In this document: positions 21,970 to 30,772 of the stretch, in pieces
How positions within the stretch are numbered: position 1 is the stretch's first letter
How the letters are laid out: each line of letters begins with the position of its first letter
Origin: Rhodocyclales bacterium RIFCSPLOWO2_02_FULL_63_24
GTDB lineage: Bacteria; Pseudomonadota; Gammaproteobacteria; Burkholderiales; Rhodocyclaceae
DNA: 49,997 nt
Assembly (NCBI GenBank): GCA_001828935.1
Contig: MHZX01000092.1
Location: forward strand, 1 to 49,997
Reading direction: 5' to 3'
Notes under the pieces: generated by a model
What the model was told of the DNA's origin: nothing
Databases searched by the model: none
Seen by the model: only the letters and a program-made list of their open reading frames with translations
Made by a program: the position numbers and the translations under genes

Positions 21970-23838
21970 TCAGTTACCTTCACCCTTGCTTGCGGGCAAG
22001 GTATAGGCTTGCAGCGCATGATTGGGTGACTCGGGAAACAGGAAGGCAAGCTCACCGCCCTGCATCATCTCGGTAAGGTGTTTGTTGCGCAGGTATTTCA
22101 GGTCCTTATGCAGCAAGGTGGCAAGCTCTTCGCCCCGCAATGCTTGCCACCCGCACAAATCCCGGATGAGCTGCCGCAATGCATCCGTACTCAGGCGCTG
22201 GCCGGGCTTGGGCAGGCGGGTGGTCAGTTCGGGTGGCAAGTCCGGCAAAGTGCGCTTACCACCTTGGGCGCCCTGCTTACCACCTTCGCCCCCTTGCTTA
22301 CCACCTTCGAGCGGCAACTCGCCCTGCACGGTATCGTGTTCAACATGCGCGCCGGGCGATGTGAGCGTGTAGTGGGTGCGGCTGCCGGCCCCCTGCTTTT
22401 CCAGCAGGCCCCGGTCGCGCAGGCGCCGTAGCAGGCTGCTCGCCTGCAAGGTATCCAGCCCTGAAAAATCGCGGCAGGCGGTATTGTCGATGGCACCGGT
22501 TTCCCGTGCGTAAATCAAGGCCTTGGCTTCGTCGCCCGAGAGCGTGTCACCGGCCAGCGCCTTGAGCCAGGCGTAGTCGTCTTCCGTCAGCAAATGATGC
22601 AGGAACAGCGTCACCTTGAACTCGTTCTTCTGGCGGTCGGAAACGAATTCCGGCAGCGGCAGTCCGGCATCCCCGGCCATACGACGCATGGTGCGAATGC
22701 CCGAGCCCTTGGTTTCCGCCCAGTTCAATTCGTGGAGCACCGCCGCAATCGCCGGGTTGCGCAAGCGGGAACCCGGCGTGCCGAGGCTGGCCATGTCCTT
22801 CAGCGAGTAGCCGGGGTTGAGGATTTCGATACGGTTGCTGTAGCGGATGATCTGAATCGCACCATGGTCCTGGTAGCTGCGGTGCATCACCGCGTTGGCC
22901 AGCGCTTCGCGGATCACCTTGCGCGACAGGATCGGTTCCTGGCGGCTCTGCAGTTCGCCTTCCGGCAATCGAAAACCCTTGGGCATCTCGTCCACGATGC
23001 TGGCTTCGGCCACCGGCAATGCCAGCATCAACGCTTTGCGGATATCGACCGATTGGAAGCGCTGTTCGGGATCATCGACCCATTGGGTGCCGATAACCCG
23101 GATGTAATCGATGCGCAGGGCCGGGAACAGGCGGCGCAATGCCAAGGGCTTGCCAAAGAGCACGATGCCTGCCAGCGTCGGTTTGAGCGCGCCATCCACG
23201 TGGCGCACCGCGGACAGCGCTTCCAGCATGTCCGGATTTTCGTAACCCAGTTCCTCGGCCTGCGGATTCGCCTGGGCTCGCAAGCGCCGGTATTCGGCAA
23301 TGGCCTGCGGATCGAAGTCTTCCATCCGGGCATCGGAAACGATAGCCATATCCGGCCCGACCTGGGGCTGGCTGGCGCCGCGCAGAACCCACAAGTCCTC
23401 ATCCGTGCAGCGCTGGTCGGTAGAGCCAATGCGCCGGAACGCACCCCTGGGCAATCCGGTTGCCTTGAGATAAACCGGCTTCTGTGTGACATCGGCTTCC
23501 GGAACAAACACCACGACGATGGTCTTGCCATCGATACGTTCGACGCTCATCTCCGGTCGAATCGCGACATTGAGCATGGTTGCGGATTGACTGGCGAGAT
23601 CCTTCTGAATCTTGTCCGGATCGGAGAGCCCTTCCGGCCAGTAACGGGCATCACCCTTGTCGTCCACACCGGAGCCGACGCCGAGCAGGATATGGCCGCC
23701 GCCCAGTCCCGGCTCGTTGGCAAATGCCACCACCGTCTCGATCACGGACTTGCCGATATCGCGCGAGCGCTTGGCTTCAACGCGAGGGGATTCGTCGGCG
23801 GCGTTGAGTTCGGCGAGGATGTCTTGGGCGCTACGCAT
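21970..23838 (-). CDS. AlbA_2/Schlafen-type ATP-binding protein (COG2865-like)
   Basis: 622 aa from ATG 23838 (a GTG at 23853 would add five residues). N-terminal AlbA_2/Slfn-like domain with the ESPRVEAKRS start and the FANEPGLGGGHILLGVG motif. Middle region has GHKL-like/COG2865 features (REALANAVMHRSYQDHGAI, then NRIEILNPG and NPAIAAVL). C-terminal winged-helix repeats and a 7-residue-period Gly/Lys/Gln linker. Such proteins are called putative transcriptional regulators or RecG-like helicase-related proteins and often sit in variable regions, some linked to defence. The exact role here is unknown. Lies inside the direct-repeat-bounded segment. Confidence 0.8.
   Translation of the reverse strand: MRSAQDILAELNAADESPRVEAKRSRDIGKSVIETVVAFANEPGLGGGHILLGVGSGVDDKGDARYWPEGLSDPDKIQKDLASQSATMLNVAIRPEMSVERIDGKTIVVVFVPEADVTQKPVYLKATGLPRGAFRRIGSTDQRCTDEDLWVLRGASQPQVGPDMAIVSDARMEDFDPQAIAEYRRLRAQANPQAEELGYENPDMLEALSAVRHVDGALKPTLAGIVLFGKPLALRRLFPALRIDYIRVIGTQWVDDPEQRFQSVDIRKALMLALPVAEASIVDEMPKGFRLPEGELQSRQEPILSRKVIREALANAVMHRSYQDHGAIQIIRYSNRIEILNPGYSLKDMASLGTPGSRLRNPAIAAVLHELNWAETKGSGIRTMRRMAGDAGLPLPEFVSDRQKNEFKVTLFLHHLLTEDDYAWLKALAGDTLSGDEAKALIYARETGAIDNTACRDFSGLDTLQASSLLRRLRDRGLLEKQGAGSRTHYTLTSPGAHVEHDTVQGELPLEGGKQGGEGGKQGAQGGKRTLPDLPPELTTRLPKPGQRLSTDALRQLIRDLCGWQALRGEELATLLHKDLKYLRNKHLTEMMQGGELAFLFPESPNHALQAYTLPASKGEGN
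22254..22307 (-). repeat. 21-bp period coding repeat (Gly-Gly-Lys linker)
   Basis: The 12-bp core GCTTACCACCTT (+ strand) is repeated exactly at 22254, 22275 and 22296, period 21 bp, encoding GGKQG/GGKR units in the AlbA-type protein. The unit is a multiple of three, so copy-number change would keep the frame. Confidence 0.75.
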
Positions 23839-23868
23839 TCGGCAAGTTCTCACGCCGCATGGGTGCCA

Positions 23869-23970
23869 TCATTTCAGTACCTTGTCGAGTTCATCGATTG
23901 CAGCAATCGTCCCTTGGATTTCCGCATTTGTAAGCGTCGTAGGATGCTCATGACTCAGCGGATTCGGCAC
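23869..23970 (-). CDS. Short ORF (33 aa) upstream of the AlbA-type gene, possibly a gene remnant
   Basis: GTG-started frame encoding VPNPLSHEHPTTLTNAEIQG and a helical acidic end (AAIDELDKVLK). It has protein-like composition and ends 30 bp before the AlbA-type gene start on the same strand. It could be a genuine mini-gene or the truncated 3' end of a partner gene lost at the segment boundary. An in-frame stop lies 11 codons upstream of the GTG. No family recognised and no good Shine-Dalgarno. Confidence 0.3.
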   Translation of the reverse strand: MPNPLSHEHPTTLTNAEIQGTIAAIDELDKVLK

Positions 23971-24150
23971 AAGGGATCGGCTTCGGCGTCGGTCACCATT
24001 TCAACGGGGTGATTTGGTTTGGCAAGGCGAAACTATACCCTCTACAACTATCCCGGCATATCCAGAAACAGGCCTCGATGCTGGCCGGTGGTCCAGTTCT
24101 GGGTGAGCATTTTCCGGAGTGAACGGTTCACTGGCTCCGACCGAGTCAGA

Positions 24151-24175
24151 AAGTCGGCGCCGGCGAGACGGCGCC
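24151..24175 (+). repeat. Dispersed 25-bp intergenic repeat, copy C
   Basis: Begins AAGTCGGCGCCGGCGAGACG and ends exactly where the right 17-bp direct repeat begins, so it marks the right end of the inserted segment. A 15-nt inverted repeat AGTGAAC-G-GTTCACT lies nearby at about 24118-24132. Confidence 0.5.
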
Positions 24176-24259
24176 GCCTCTGTGACTTAGGTTACAGTCA
24201 CCGGCCGGCGGCGATGGTGTAATGCGCTCACCGTTGCATAACCCCAAAAGGAGATAACC

Positions 24260-24454
24260 ATGAAACTGAATGTTGGCGGCATCGACCGCGTACTGCGTAT
24301 TGCTGCGGGTCTCGGACTGGTCGGCTGGGCCGCCGTGGGTGGGCCGGTGTGGGCCTGGATTGGCGTAGTGCCTTTGGCCACCGGTGCGATCGGGTTCTGC
24401 CCGTTCTACCCGCTGCTCGGCATGAACACCTGCCCGATGAAGAAGCAAGGCTGA
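24260..24454 (+). CDS. DUF2892 (YgaP-type) small inner-membrane protein
   Basis: 64 aa: MKLNVGGIDRVLRIAAG start, two hydrophobic segments (about 13-32 and 35-50), and the conserved GFCPFYPLLGMNTCP end. DUF2892 proteins are small two-helix membrane proteins related to the membrane part of YgaP rhodanese. AAAAGGAG lies 7 bp upstream of ATG 24260. It probably belonged with the Crp/Fnr gene before the 2.3-kb insertion. Confidence 0.88.
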   Translation: MKLNVGGIDRVLRIAAGLGLVGWAAVGGPVWAWIGVVPLATGAIGFCPFYPLLGMNTCPMKKQG

Positions 24455-24529
24455 ATCGTCATTGCGCCATGCCCGCGCTGGCTTTGACAGCGCGTGGCTG
24501 GCGGTATCGACGCCGGGCGCAATGCTCGG

Positions 24530-25534
24530 CTAGAACTCGATTCCGAGATTGACGGAATCGAAGGTTTGCCGGCCGCCGTTGCTGGCGGCCGTGAAGAATT
24601 CCTCGCTGCGTCGTACCCGCGTCACCGAGACGCGCACCGCGTCGATGCGCAGGCTGAGGCCGGCGGTGAGGTCATAGACGTGCGGGCGGCGGCGGACGTT
24701 CGGGCTGTCGCGCAACACCGTGCCGTCGAGAAAGATGTTGTGCGCGATGAGCCGGTGATCGAGGCCGGCGAAGAAATACCATTCGATGCCGTGCGAGCGC
24801 CCCGGCTCGATGTCGCGCCGCATGTTTTGCAGCATCGCGCCGCCCGGCTCGATGGTGTCCGGGCCGAAGCCCGTCATATGGCGGCCGAGGCGCAGGAGGC
24901 CGCCGGCGCGCGCCAGCGTCATCACGGTGCCCAGCGTGGCGCCGCCATGCGGAATCAGTTCCAGATCGAGCCCCGCCAGATTGCCCAGGGCGCGCTTGCT
25001 CTTGCCGAGGTAAGAGACCAGAAAGGCCGGTTCGTTTGGAATCTGGTGCTGCCAGCCGGCGGGTTGCGGCGCGCCGATCAGCCTGTGCCAGCCGGTCTGG
25101 ACTTCCCTGCCCAGCGCTGACGGCCCGACCAGGCCGAGGTCGATTTCCACCGTGTCGAGGCGATGCTCCTTGGCGCGCTGCGCCACTCCGCCGAGATACA
25201 GCCAGGCTGCCCAGGGACGGTCGAACGGCTGTGCCTGGCTGATCTTGATCGATTTCGGCGTGTACAGGTTCTGGCCGACGAACAGCCCGAGATGGATTGC
25301 GCTGCCGCCCTCCGGCGCCAATTGCTTGAGCAGTTCCGTGGCCGGTAGCTGGAGCAAGTCGAACGGCGCACCGCCGCCGAATTTGATGCCGTTGGTGTAG
25401 TAGCGGTCGGTGCGCGCCAGCATGTCGTTTTCGACGAACAGCTGAAACTCGCTGCCTTCGGGCGGACGCGGCTGGGCAAGGGTGGGTGGCGCCCAGGCGG
25501 CAAGCAGTGCGAGCAGAACGGCAATACGAAACAT
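24530..25534 (-). CDS. lpxR: LpxR-family lipid A 3'-O-deacylase (DUF2219)
   Basis: 334 aa from ATG 25534, which begins a signal peptide (MFRIAVLLALLAAWAPPTLA, cleavage before QPRPP). Mature N-terminus FQLFVENDMLARTDRYYTNG matches the LpxR catalytic Asn-Asp pair and YTNG motif; the chain ends in an outer-membrane-type NLGIEF. Outer-membrane beta-barrel that removes the 3'-acyloxyacyl group of lipid A. Only 37 bp after the flavoprotein gene on the same strand, so it may be the last gene of the lptD operon. Confidence 0.85.
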   Translation of the reverse strand: MFRIAVLLALLAAWAPPTLAQPRPPEGSEFQLFVENDMLARTDRYYTNGIKFGGGAPFDLLQLPATELLKQLAPEGGSAIHLGLFVGQNLYTPKSIKISQAQPFDRPWAAWLYLGGVAQRAKEHRLDTVEIDLGLVGPSALGREVQTGWHRLIGAPQPAGWQHQIPNEPAFLVSYLGKSKRALGNLAGLDLELIPHGGATLGTVMTLARAGGLLRLGRHMTGFGPDTIEPGGAMLQNMRRDIEPGRSHGIEWYFFAGLDHRLIAHNIFLDGTVLRDSPNVRRRPHVYDLTAGLSLRIDAVRVSVTRVRRSEEFFTAASNGGRQTFDSVNLGIEF

Positions 25535-25571
25535 CAGGGGGTGGACCGACAGGTAGAGGCGCACGCCAGCA

Positions 25572-26837
25572 TTATCGCCCGAGGGCGGGGTTCCCCGCAG
25601 CGAGCCAGCGGAGGGCGCCGCGTCCTGCGGCACGACCGCTGGCAAAGCAGGCCGTCAGCAGATAGCCGCCGGTCGGGGCTTCCCAGTCGAGCATTTCGCC
25701 GGCGCAGAAGACGCCCGGCAGCGTTCGCAGCATCTGGTTCTGGTCGAGCGCGACAAAGTCGATGCCGCCGGCGCTGCTGATCGCCTCATCGAGGGGACGC
25801 GGCGCGACCAGGCGTAACGGCAGCGCCTTGATCAGCGCGGCGAGTCGCGCCGGATCGGCGAGATCCGCAGCAGCAGCGAACTCATGCAGCAACGCCGCCT
25901 TGACGCCGTCGATGCCGGCGCGGCGGCGCAGATGGTTGGCCAGCGAATCGCGGCCGCGTGGCAGCGCCAGATCGTTCGTCAGGTGCCGCAGGTCGCGCCC
26001 GGGGGTGAGGTCGATCAGCAGCGTGGCGCTGCCCGTGGCTTCGATGCAGTCGCGCAACTGCGCCGAGAGCGCATAGATCAGGCTGCCCTCGACACCCTGG
26101 GCGGTGACCAGGAACTCGCCGTCGCGCTCGATCCGCGCGCCGTCCGCTGCGACGAATGCCGCGCGGACGGTCTTGACCGGCTTGCCGGCAAATCGCTGGC
26201 GCAAATGAGCGCTCCAGCCTACATCGAAGCCGCAATTGGCCGGACGCAGAGGCTGTACGGCGACGTCGCGCGCCAGCAGCAGCGGCACCCAGGCGCCGTC
26301 CGAGCCGAGCCGCGCCCAACTGCCGCCGCCCAGCGCCAGCACCGTGGCGTCAGCGCCGACTTGCAAGTCGCCCGCCGGGGTGGCGAAACGCAATGCGCGG
26401 CCATCCTCAGTCCAGCCGCACCAGCGGTGGCGCGCATGGAACACCACGCCGGCCGCTCGCAGGCGATGCAGCCAGGCGCGCAGCAGCGGCGCGGCCTTCA
26501 TTTCCTTGGGGAAGACGCGGCCGGAACTGCCGACGAAGGTTTCGATACCGAGATCCCGCGCCCAGGCGCGCAACTGCTGCGGATCGAACTCGGCCAACCA
26601 GTCGCCGATTTCTCCGCGGCGGGCGCCATAGCGGGAGAGAAAGACGTCCGGCGCTTCGGAGTGGGTCAGGTTGAGTCCGCCACGTCCGGCGAGGAGGAAC
26701 TTGCGGCCGACCGAGGGCATGGCGTCGAACACCTCGACCCGCAGGCCCGCCGCGCTCATCACTTCCGCCGCCATCAGGCCGGCCGGGCCGCCGCCGACGA
26801 CGGCAAGCCTGTGTAGTTTCGTTTCAGCGGCGGGCAA
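25572..26837 (-). CDS. NAD(P)/FAD-dependent oxidoreductase, HI0933/PP4765-like
   Basis: About 421 aa. FAD Rossmann motif [15 protein letters not shown] at the N-terminus, [29 protein letters not shown], and C-terminal [16 protein letters not shown], all typical of the HI0933/TIGR03862 flavoprotein family. Physiological substrate is unknown. No ATG start: TTG 26837 or TTG 26858 are the options, either overlapping the rsmA 3' end by about 14-35 bp, consistent with coupling. Confidence 0.85.
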   Translation of the reverse strand: MPAAETKLHRLAVVGGGPAGLMAAEVMSAAGLRVEVFDAMPSVGRKFLLAGRGGLNLTHSEAPDVFLSRYGARRGEIGDWLAEFDPQQLRAWARDLGIETFVGSSGRVFPKEMKAAPLLRAWLHRLRAAGVVFHARHRWCGWTEDGRALRFATPAGDLQVGADATVLALGGGSWARLGSDGAWVPLLLARDVAVQPLRPANCGFDVGWSAHLRQRFAGKPVKTVRAAFVAADGARIERDGEFLVTAQGVEGSLIYALSAQLRDCIEATGSATLLIDLTPGRDLRHLTNDLALPRGRDSLANHLRRRAGIDGVKAALLHEFAAAADLADPARLAALIKALPLRLVAPRPLDEAISSAGGIDFVALDQNQMLRTLPGVFCAGEMLDWEAPTGGYLLTACFASGRAAGRGALRWLAAGNPALGR

Positions 26838-27723
26838 GGTCGGCCAGCGAATTGGCAAGGCGCACGTAGTCGGCCACGGCGATGTCCTCGGCGCGCGCCG
26901 TGGGCCTGATGCACAGTGCGGCGAGGTCGGCCTCGCTGATGAATTCGCGCAGGGTGTTGCGCAGCATCTTGCGTCGCTGCGAGAACGCGGCTGTGACCAC
27001 CTTGGCGAACAGCGCCGGGTCTTTCGCCGTTACCGGCCCACGTCCGAGTGGATACTGTCCCTGCGGGACATAAAGCGGATTCCCAGGTACCCAGGGCGCG
27101 CCGGCGCCGTCCCCGGGGGTACCGCTACGCATAACTTTCGAGAAGTCGACCGGAATCATGCGCACGATGGCCGAATCGATCTTGGGCGGCGGATTGAAGG
27201 CGCCGGGCGGCACGATGAACATGCGCTCCATGTGGTAGTGGTACTGCAACATTACCGACAGGCGCCCGAAGTCCTTGTTGCCTGGCTCGGCTACCATGCG
27301 GTCGACCACTTCCTTCTGCAGCATGAAATGCATGTCGTATACCAGCGGCGCGAACGCCACCAGGTGGAACAGCAGCGGGCTGGAAATGTTGTAGGGCAGG
27401 TTGCCGACGATCTTCAGCGGCCCTTGGCCCTTCAAGGCGCCAAAGTCGAATTCGAGGGCGTCGCCTTCGTGGACGGTCAGCCGTTCGGGCGGAAAGCGGT
27501 TTCGCAGGCGCGCGATCAGGTCGCGGTCGATTTCGACCACGTGCAGATGATCGAGGCGTTCCAGCAGCGGTTCGGTAAGCGCGCCCAGCCCTGGTCCGAT
27601 TTCCACCACCGTGTCGCCGGCCTGCGGCCCGATGGCGTCCACAATTTTGCGAATGATGCCGGGGGAGACCAGGAAGTTCTGGCCGAACCTTTTCCGGGCC
27701 GTGTGGCCGCCGAGGGCTTTCAT
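26824..27723 (-). CDS. rsmA: 16S rRNA dimethyladenosine transferase with an insertion
   Basis: 299 aa; the family is usually about 260-275. SAM-binding motif [16 protein letters not shown] near 39-54, acidic ligand EIDRD near 64, catalytic NLPYN at 108-112. Dimethylates A1518/A1519 of 16S rRNA. Excess length comes from about 36 residues at 198-233 ([14 protein letters not shown] through GRGPVTA) between the DSAIVRMIP strand and the [19 protein letters not shown] helix, where homologues have a short loop. The insert is in frame and the rest is intact, so the enzyme is probably functional. Start overlaps the upstream amidotransferase stop (ATGA). Confidence 0.95.
   Translation of the reverse strand: MKALGGHTARKRFGQNFLVSPGIIRKIVDAIGPQAGDTVVEIGPGLGALTEPLLERLDHLHVVEIDRDLIARLRNRFPPERLTVHEGDALEFDFGALKGQGPLKIVGNLPYNISSPLLFHLVAFAPLVYDMHFMLQKEVVDRMVAEPGNKDFGRLSVMLQYHYHMERMFIVPPGAFNPPPKIDSAIVRMIPVDFSKVMRSGTPGDGAGAPWVPGNPLYVPQGQYPLGRGPVTAKDPALFAKVVTAAFSQRRKMLRNTLREFISEADLAALCIRPTARAEDIAVADYVRLANSLADLARR
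27025..27132 (-). repeat. Palindrome-rich in-frame insertion in rsmA
   Basis: About 108 bp encoding residues 198-233. Contains nested inverted repeats: GGTACCC/GGGTACC (27086-27092 and 27117-27123), TGTCCC-TGC-GGGACA (27056-27070) and CCAC/GTGG. The coding strand shares GTACCTGG and GGTAACGGCG blocks, in order and in the same reading frame, with an insertion in ubiH. Boundaries are estimated from the protein. Confidence 0.6.
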
Positions 27724-28502
27724 GCAGTGCGTGCCGCAGCCGCCGGCACGCCACCGTGGAACACCATCAGCGTGCCCGGTTCCATGGTGATCCAGGTTTC
27801 GTTGTCGGTCAGCGGCAGGGTGGCGATCAAGGCGACCCGGTCGTCGGGGTTGGTCACTTCACTGAAGTCCACGCTGACGTCCTGGTCCTTCAGATGGGCG
27901 ACAGCGAAAGGGGCCTGGCGCAGGATATAGGCAAGCTTGGTGGCGCAGTGGGCATACAGGCAGTTGCCGTTGCTGAGCAGGAAATTGAATTCCCCGTGGG
28001 CGGCGATTTCGCGTGTGATGCCGGCCAGGAAATCGAACATCGGCTGTCTGAGCGGCATGGCGTCGCCGAACTCGCTGCGCAGACGCTGCAGCAGAAAGCA
28101 GAAGGCCAGTTCCGAATCGGTATCGCCAACAGGAACGAAGCTGCCGTCGAGGGTCGGGGCAAAATCCTTGAGATTGCCGTTGTGGGCGAAGATCCAGTAG
28201 CGGCCCCAGAGTTCGCGCTGGAAGGGATGGGTGTTCTCCAGCGCGATGCGCCCCTGGGTCGCCTTGCGGATATGTGCGATGACATTCTGCGAATGGATCG
28301 GGTAGCTGTGCACCAGTTCGGCCACCGGCGAATGCGCCGACGGCTCGACGTCGAGAAACAGTCTGCAGCCGGGCCCTTCGAAGAAGGCGATGCCCCAGCC
28401 GTCCTTGTGCACGTCGGTAAGCCCGCCCCGGGTGCGAAAGCCCTCGAACGAAAAGCAGATGTCGGTCGGCGTGTTGCAGTTCATGCCGAGCAACTGGCAC
28501 AT
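27720..28502 (-). CDS. Class II glutamine amidotransferase (Ntn-hydrolase)
   Basis: 260 aa starting [14 protein letters not shown], so Cys2 becomes the N-terminal nucleophile after Met removal. Also [18 protein letters not shown] and FAHNGNL, the glutaminase motifs of the YafJ/DUG3-like family. It has the glutaminase domain alone, without a synthase domain; the ammonia acceptor or gamma-glutamyl substrate is unknown. Sits between pdxA (1 bp gap) and rsmA (4-bp overlap), so it is clearly in the operon. Confidence 0.9.
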   Translation of the reverse strand: MCQLLGMNCNTPTDICFSFEGFRTRGGLTDVHKDGWGIAFFEGPGCRLFLDVEPSAHSPVAELVHSYPIHSQNVIAHIRKATQGRIALENTHPFQRELWGRYWIFAHNGNLKDFAPTLDGSFVPVGDTDSELAFCFLLQRLRSEFGDAMPLRQPMFDFLAGITREIAAHGEFNFLLSNGNCLYAHCATKLAYILRQAPFAVAHLKDQDVSVDFSEVTNPDDRVALIATLPLTDNETWITMEPGTLMVFHGGVPAAAARTA

Positions 28503-28503
28503 G

Positions 28504-29484
28504 TCACGGGTTCCTGCGCGAAGCCATGCCGATCGCCGCATCGATCGCGGCGAACAGACTTTGCGGCGAAGCCCTGCCGGTGCCGGCGAGATCAAGTGCC
28601 GTGCCGTGATCAACCGAGGTACGGATGATCGGCAGGCCGAGCGTGACATTGATGCCTTCGTCAAAGGCTGCGTACTTGAGCACCGCGAGCCCCTGGTCGT
28701 GATACATCGCCAGTTGTGCGTCGGAACCCGCCAGCACATTCTTGGTAAACAGTGTGTCCGCGGGCAGCGGGCCGACCAGGTTCATGCCTTCGCCGCGCAG
28801 CTTGTCCAGTACCGGAGCGATGACTTCGATTTCCTCGCGGCCCATGTGGCCCCCTTCGCCGGCATGGGGGTTGAGCCCGGCAACCAGGATGCGCGGCTGC
28901 GCGATGCCGAACTTGCGTTGCAGGTCGGTGTGCAGGATGCGGATGGTGATTTCCAGATCGTCGCGCGTGATGGCGGGGGCGACCTCCCGCAGCGCCAGAT
29001 GGGTTGTTGCGAGCGCGACGCGCAAGCCAGCGCCAGCCAGCATCATCACCACGCGCGGGGTGGCGGTATGTTCGGCAAGGTATTCGGTGTGGCCGGTGAA
29101 GGCGATGCCGGCGTCGTTGATGACGCCTTTGTGTACCGGCGCGGTGACCATCGCGGCATATTCTCCGCAGCGGCAGCCGGCGAGCGCGACGTCGAGCAGT
29201 GCCAGCACGTAGGCTGCATTGGCCGGATCGAGGCGTCCCGCCAGCGCCGACTTCTGCAGCGGAACGTGGCGAATTTCGATGCGGCCGGCGTCGAGGCCGA
29301 GTGCCGCCGCGCGTTCTGCCAATAATCCGCGGTCGCCCAGTACCACCAACCGGGCCGGCCATGCGCGCTGCGCCAGACACAGGCAGATATCGGGTCCGAT
29401 ACCGGCCGGTTCGCCCGAGGTGATAACGATCACCGGCGAGGCGGAAGCGTTGTCGCTAGCGATCTTCGGTTCGGTATTCGACAT
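28504..29484 (-). CDS. pdxA: 4-hydroxythreonine-4-phosphate dehydrogenase
   Basis: 326 aa from ATG 29484 ([10 protein letters not shown]). Motifs: [37 protein letters not shown] (metal His), and [14 protein letters not shown]. Catalyses a step of pyridoxal 5'-phosphate synthesis via the DXP-dependent route. Overlaps the surA 3' end by 29 bp. The chosen start gives the normal distance to the [10 protein letters not shown] motif. Confidence 0.95.
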   Translation of the reverse strand: MSNTEPKIASDNASASPVIVITSGEPAGIGPDICLCLAQRAWPARLVVLGDRGLLAERAAALGLDAGRIEIRHVPLQKSALAGRLDPANAAYVLALLDVALAGCRCGEYAAMVTAPVHKGVINDAGIAFTGHTEYLAEHTATPRVVMMLAGAGLRVALATTHLALREVAPAITRDDLEITIRILHTDLQRKFGIAQPRILVAGLNPHAGEGGHMGREEIEVIAPVLDKLRGEGMNLVGPLPADTLFTKNVLAGSDAQLAMYHDQGLAVLKYAAFDEGINVTLGLPIIRTSVDHGTALDLAGTGRASPQSLFAAIDAAIGMASRRNP

Positions 29485-30772
29485 AGGCGCGGTCGCGCAT
29501 CTGCCGGACCCAGTCCTGATACGCTTCGTCGGACTTGCGCTCGCGCAGTACCTGCCGCGCGGCGAGACGCTGGCGTTCGGCCGTGGCATCTTCGGTACGA
29601 CGTTCCAGCACCTGGATCAAGTGAAAGCCGAACGGCGACTGTACCGGCCCGCTGATCTGGTTGATCTTCAGCGCATCCATGGCCTTCTCGAAATCGGGTA
29701 CGGTGTCACCCTGGTACAGCCAGCCGAGATCGCCACCCTTGGCGGCGGAAAGATCGTTGGAATGCAGGCGCGCCAGTTCGGCAAAATCGGCGCCGTTGTC
29801 CAGGCGCTCCTTGAGCGCGACCAGCTTGCGCCGGGCCTCGGCTTCGGAGACGAGTTCGTTGACCTTGATCAGGATATGCCGGGCGTGGGTTTGTTTCAGC
29901 GCCACCGTCGCCTTGGCGCCGACATCGCCTTGCCTGTCGATCAGTTTGACGATGTGGAAACCGGCCGGGCTGCGCAGGATGCCGCTGACTTCGCCCGGTT
30001 TGAGTTTGCTCACCGCATCGGCATAGAGCGCCGGCAGGCGGTCGAGCGGGCGCGAGCCCATGGCGCCGCCTGACAATCCGTCGGGCGCATCGGAATAGCT
30101 GGCGGCCACCTTGGCGAAGTTTTCGCCGCGGCGGATCTGGTCGAGCGCTGCCTGCGCGCGCGCACCGATGCGCATCAACTGGTCCGGCGATGCCTGCTCC
30201 GGGACGCGCAGGACGATGTGCGCCGTCTGCACTTCAAGATGGCCGGCGCCACCGCCCTGATCAGGGTTGACCAGGTAGTTGTCGATCTCGCCGTCGGAAA
30301 CAACGATGCGGCTCTCCACTTCGCGGTCACGCAGCCGCGACAGCACTATTTCGTCGCGAATCTCCTCGCGGAACTTGACCCAGAGGATGCCGTCCTTCTC
30401 CAGCGCGGCGCGGAATTCCGGCAACGCAAGGCGGTTGTTTTCGGCAATGCGGCGCAGGGCGGCGTCGAGTTCGATGTCGGAGATGCGCAGCCCGGTTTCC
30501 TTGGCGAATTGCAATTGCACGCGGTCGGTAATCATGCGTTCGAGCAGTTGCTTTTCCAATACATCGCGCGGCGGCAGTTGCACGTTTTGGCTGCGCAGCT
30601 GGCGCTCCACCGTGGATAGGCGGGCGCGCAATTCAAAGGCGGTGATGGCCTCGTCGTTCACCACCGCAATGATGCGGTCGACCTCGGTCGGTTGGCTGCG
30701 CCGTGTCTGGGCGTGCGCCGGAAGTACAGTGAGACAGGACACCAGGCCTATCAGCAGAAGACGGAACATCAT
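29456..30772 (-). CDS. surA: Periplasmic chaperone / peptidyl-prolyl isomerase SurA
   Basis: 438 aa. Signal peptide [22 protein letters not shown]-terminal SurA chaperone domain ([14 protein letters not shown]), two parvulin domains (around 180-280 and 295-395, each ending in a GFHIVKL/GFHLIQV strand) and the C-terminal SurA helix. Escorts unfolded outer-membrane proteins, including LptD, through the periplasm. Start overlaps the lptD stop by 4 bp; tandem ATGs at 30772 and 30769. Confidence 0.96.
   Translation of the reverse strand: MMFRLLLIGLVSCLTVLPAHAQTRRSQPTEVDRIIAVVNDEAITAFELRARLSTVERQLRSQNVQLPPRDVLEKQLLERMITDRVQLQFAKETGLRISDIELDAALRRIAENNRLALPEFRAALEKDGILWVKFREEIRDEIVLSRLRDREVESRIVVSDGEIDNYLVNPDQGGGAGHLEVQTAHIVLRVPEQASPDQLMRIGARAQAALDQIRRGENFAKVAASYSDAPDGLSGGAMGSRPLDRLPALYADAVSKLKPGEVSGILRSPAGFHIVKLIDRQGDVGAKATVALKQTHARHILIKVNELVSEAEARRKLVALKERLDNGADFAELARLHSNDLSAAKGGDLGWLYQGDTVPDFEKAMDALKINQISGPVQSPFGFHLIQVLERRTEDATAERQRLAARQVLRERKSDEAYQDWVRQMRDRAYVEYRTEDR

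Larger units (their letters stand above)
21821..24191. mobile_element. Putative inserted segment bounded by 17-bp direct repeats
   Basis: The same 17 bp, CGCCTCTGTGACTTAGG, occurs at 21821-21837 (last codons and stop of the Crp/Fnr gene) and at 24175-24191. Between them lie 2,337 bp carrying an AlbA/Schlafen-type ATP-binding gene, a short ORF and dispersed repeats. The simplest reading is an insertion at the 3' end of the regulator gene that duplicated (or used as att) 17 bp and preserved the C-terminus. Removing it would place the DUF2892 gene directly after the regulator. No integrase or transposase is inside, so the mechanism is unknown. Confidence 0.55.

Noticed and set aside
24474..24494. 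Terminator between DUF2892 and lpxR
   Set aside because: CGCGCTG/CAGCGCG stem is real but lacks a U-tract on either strand.
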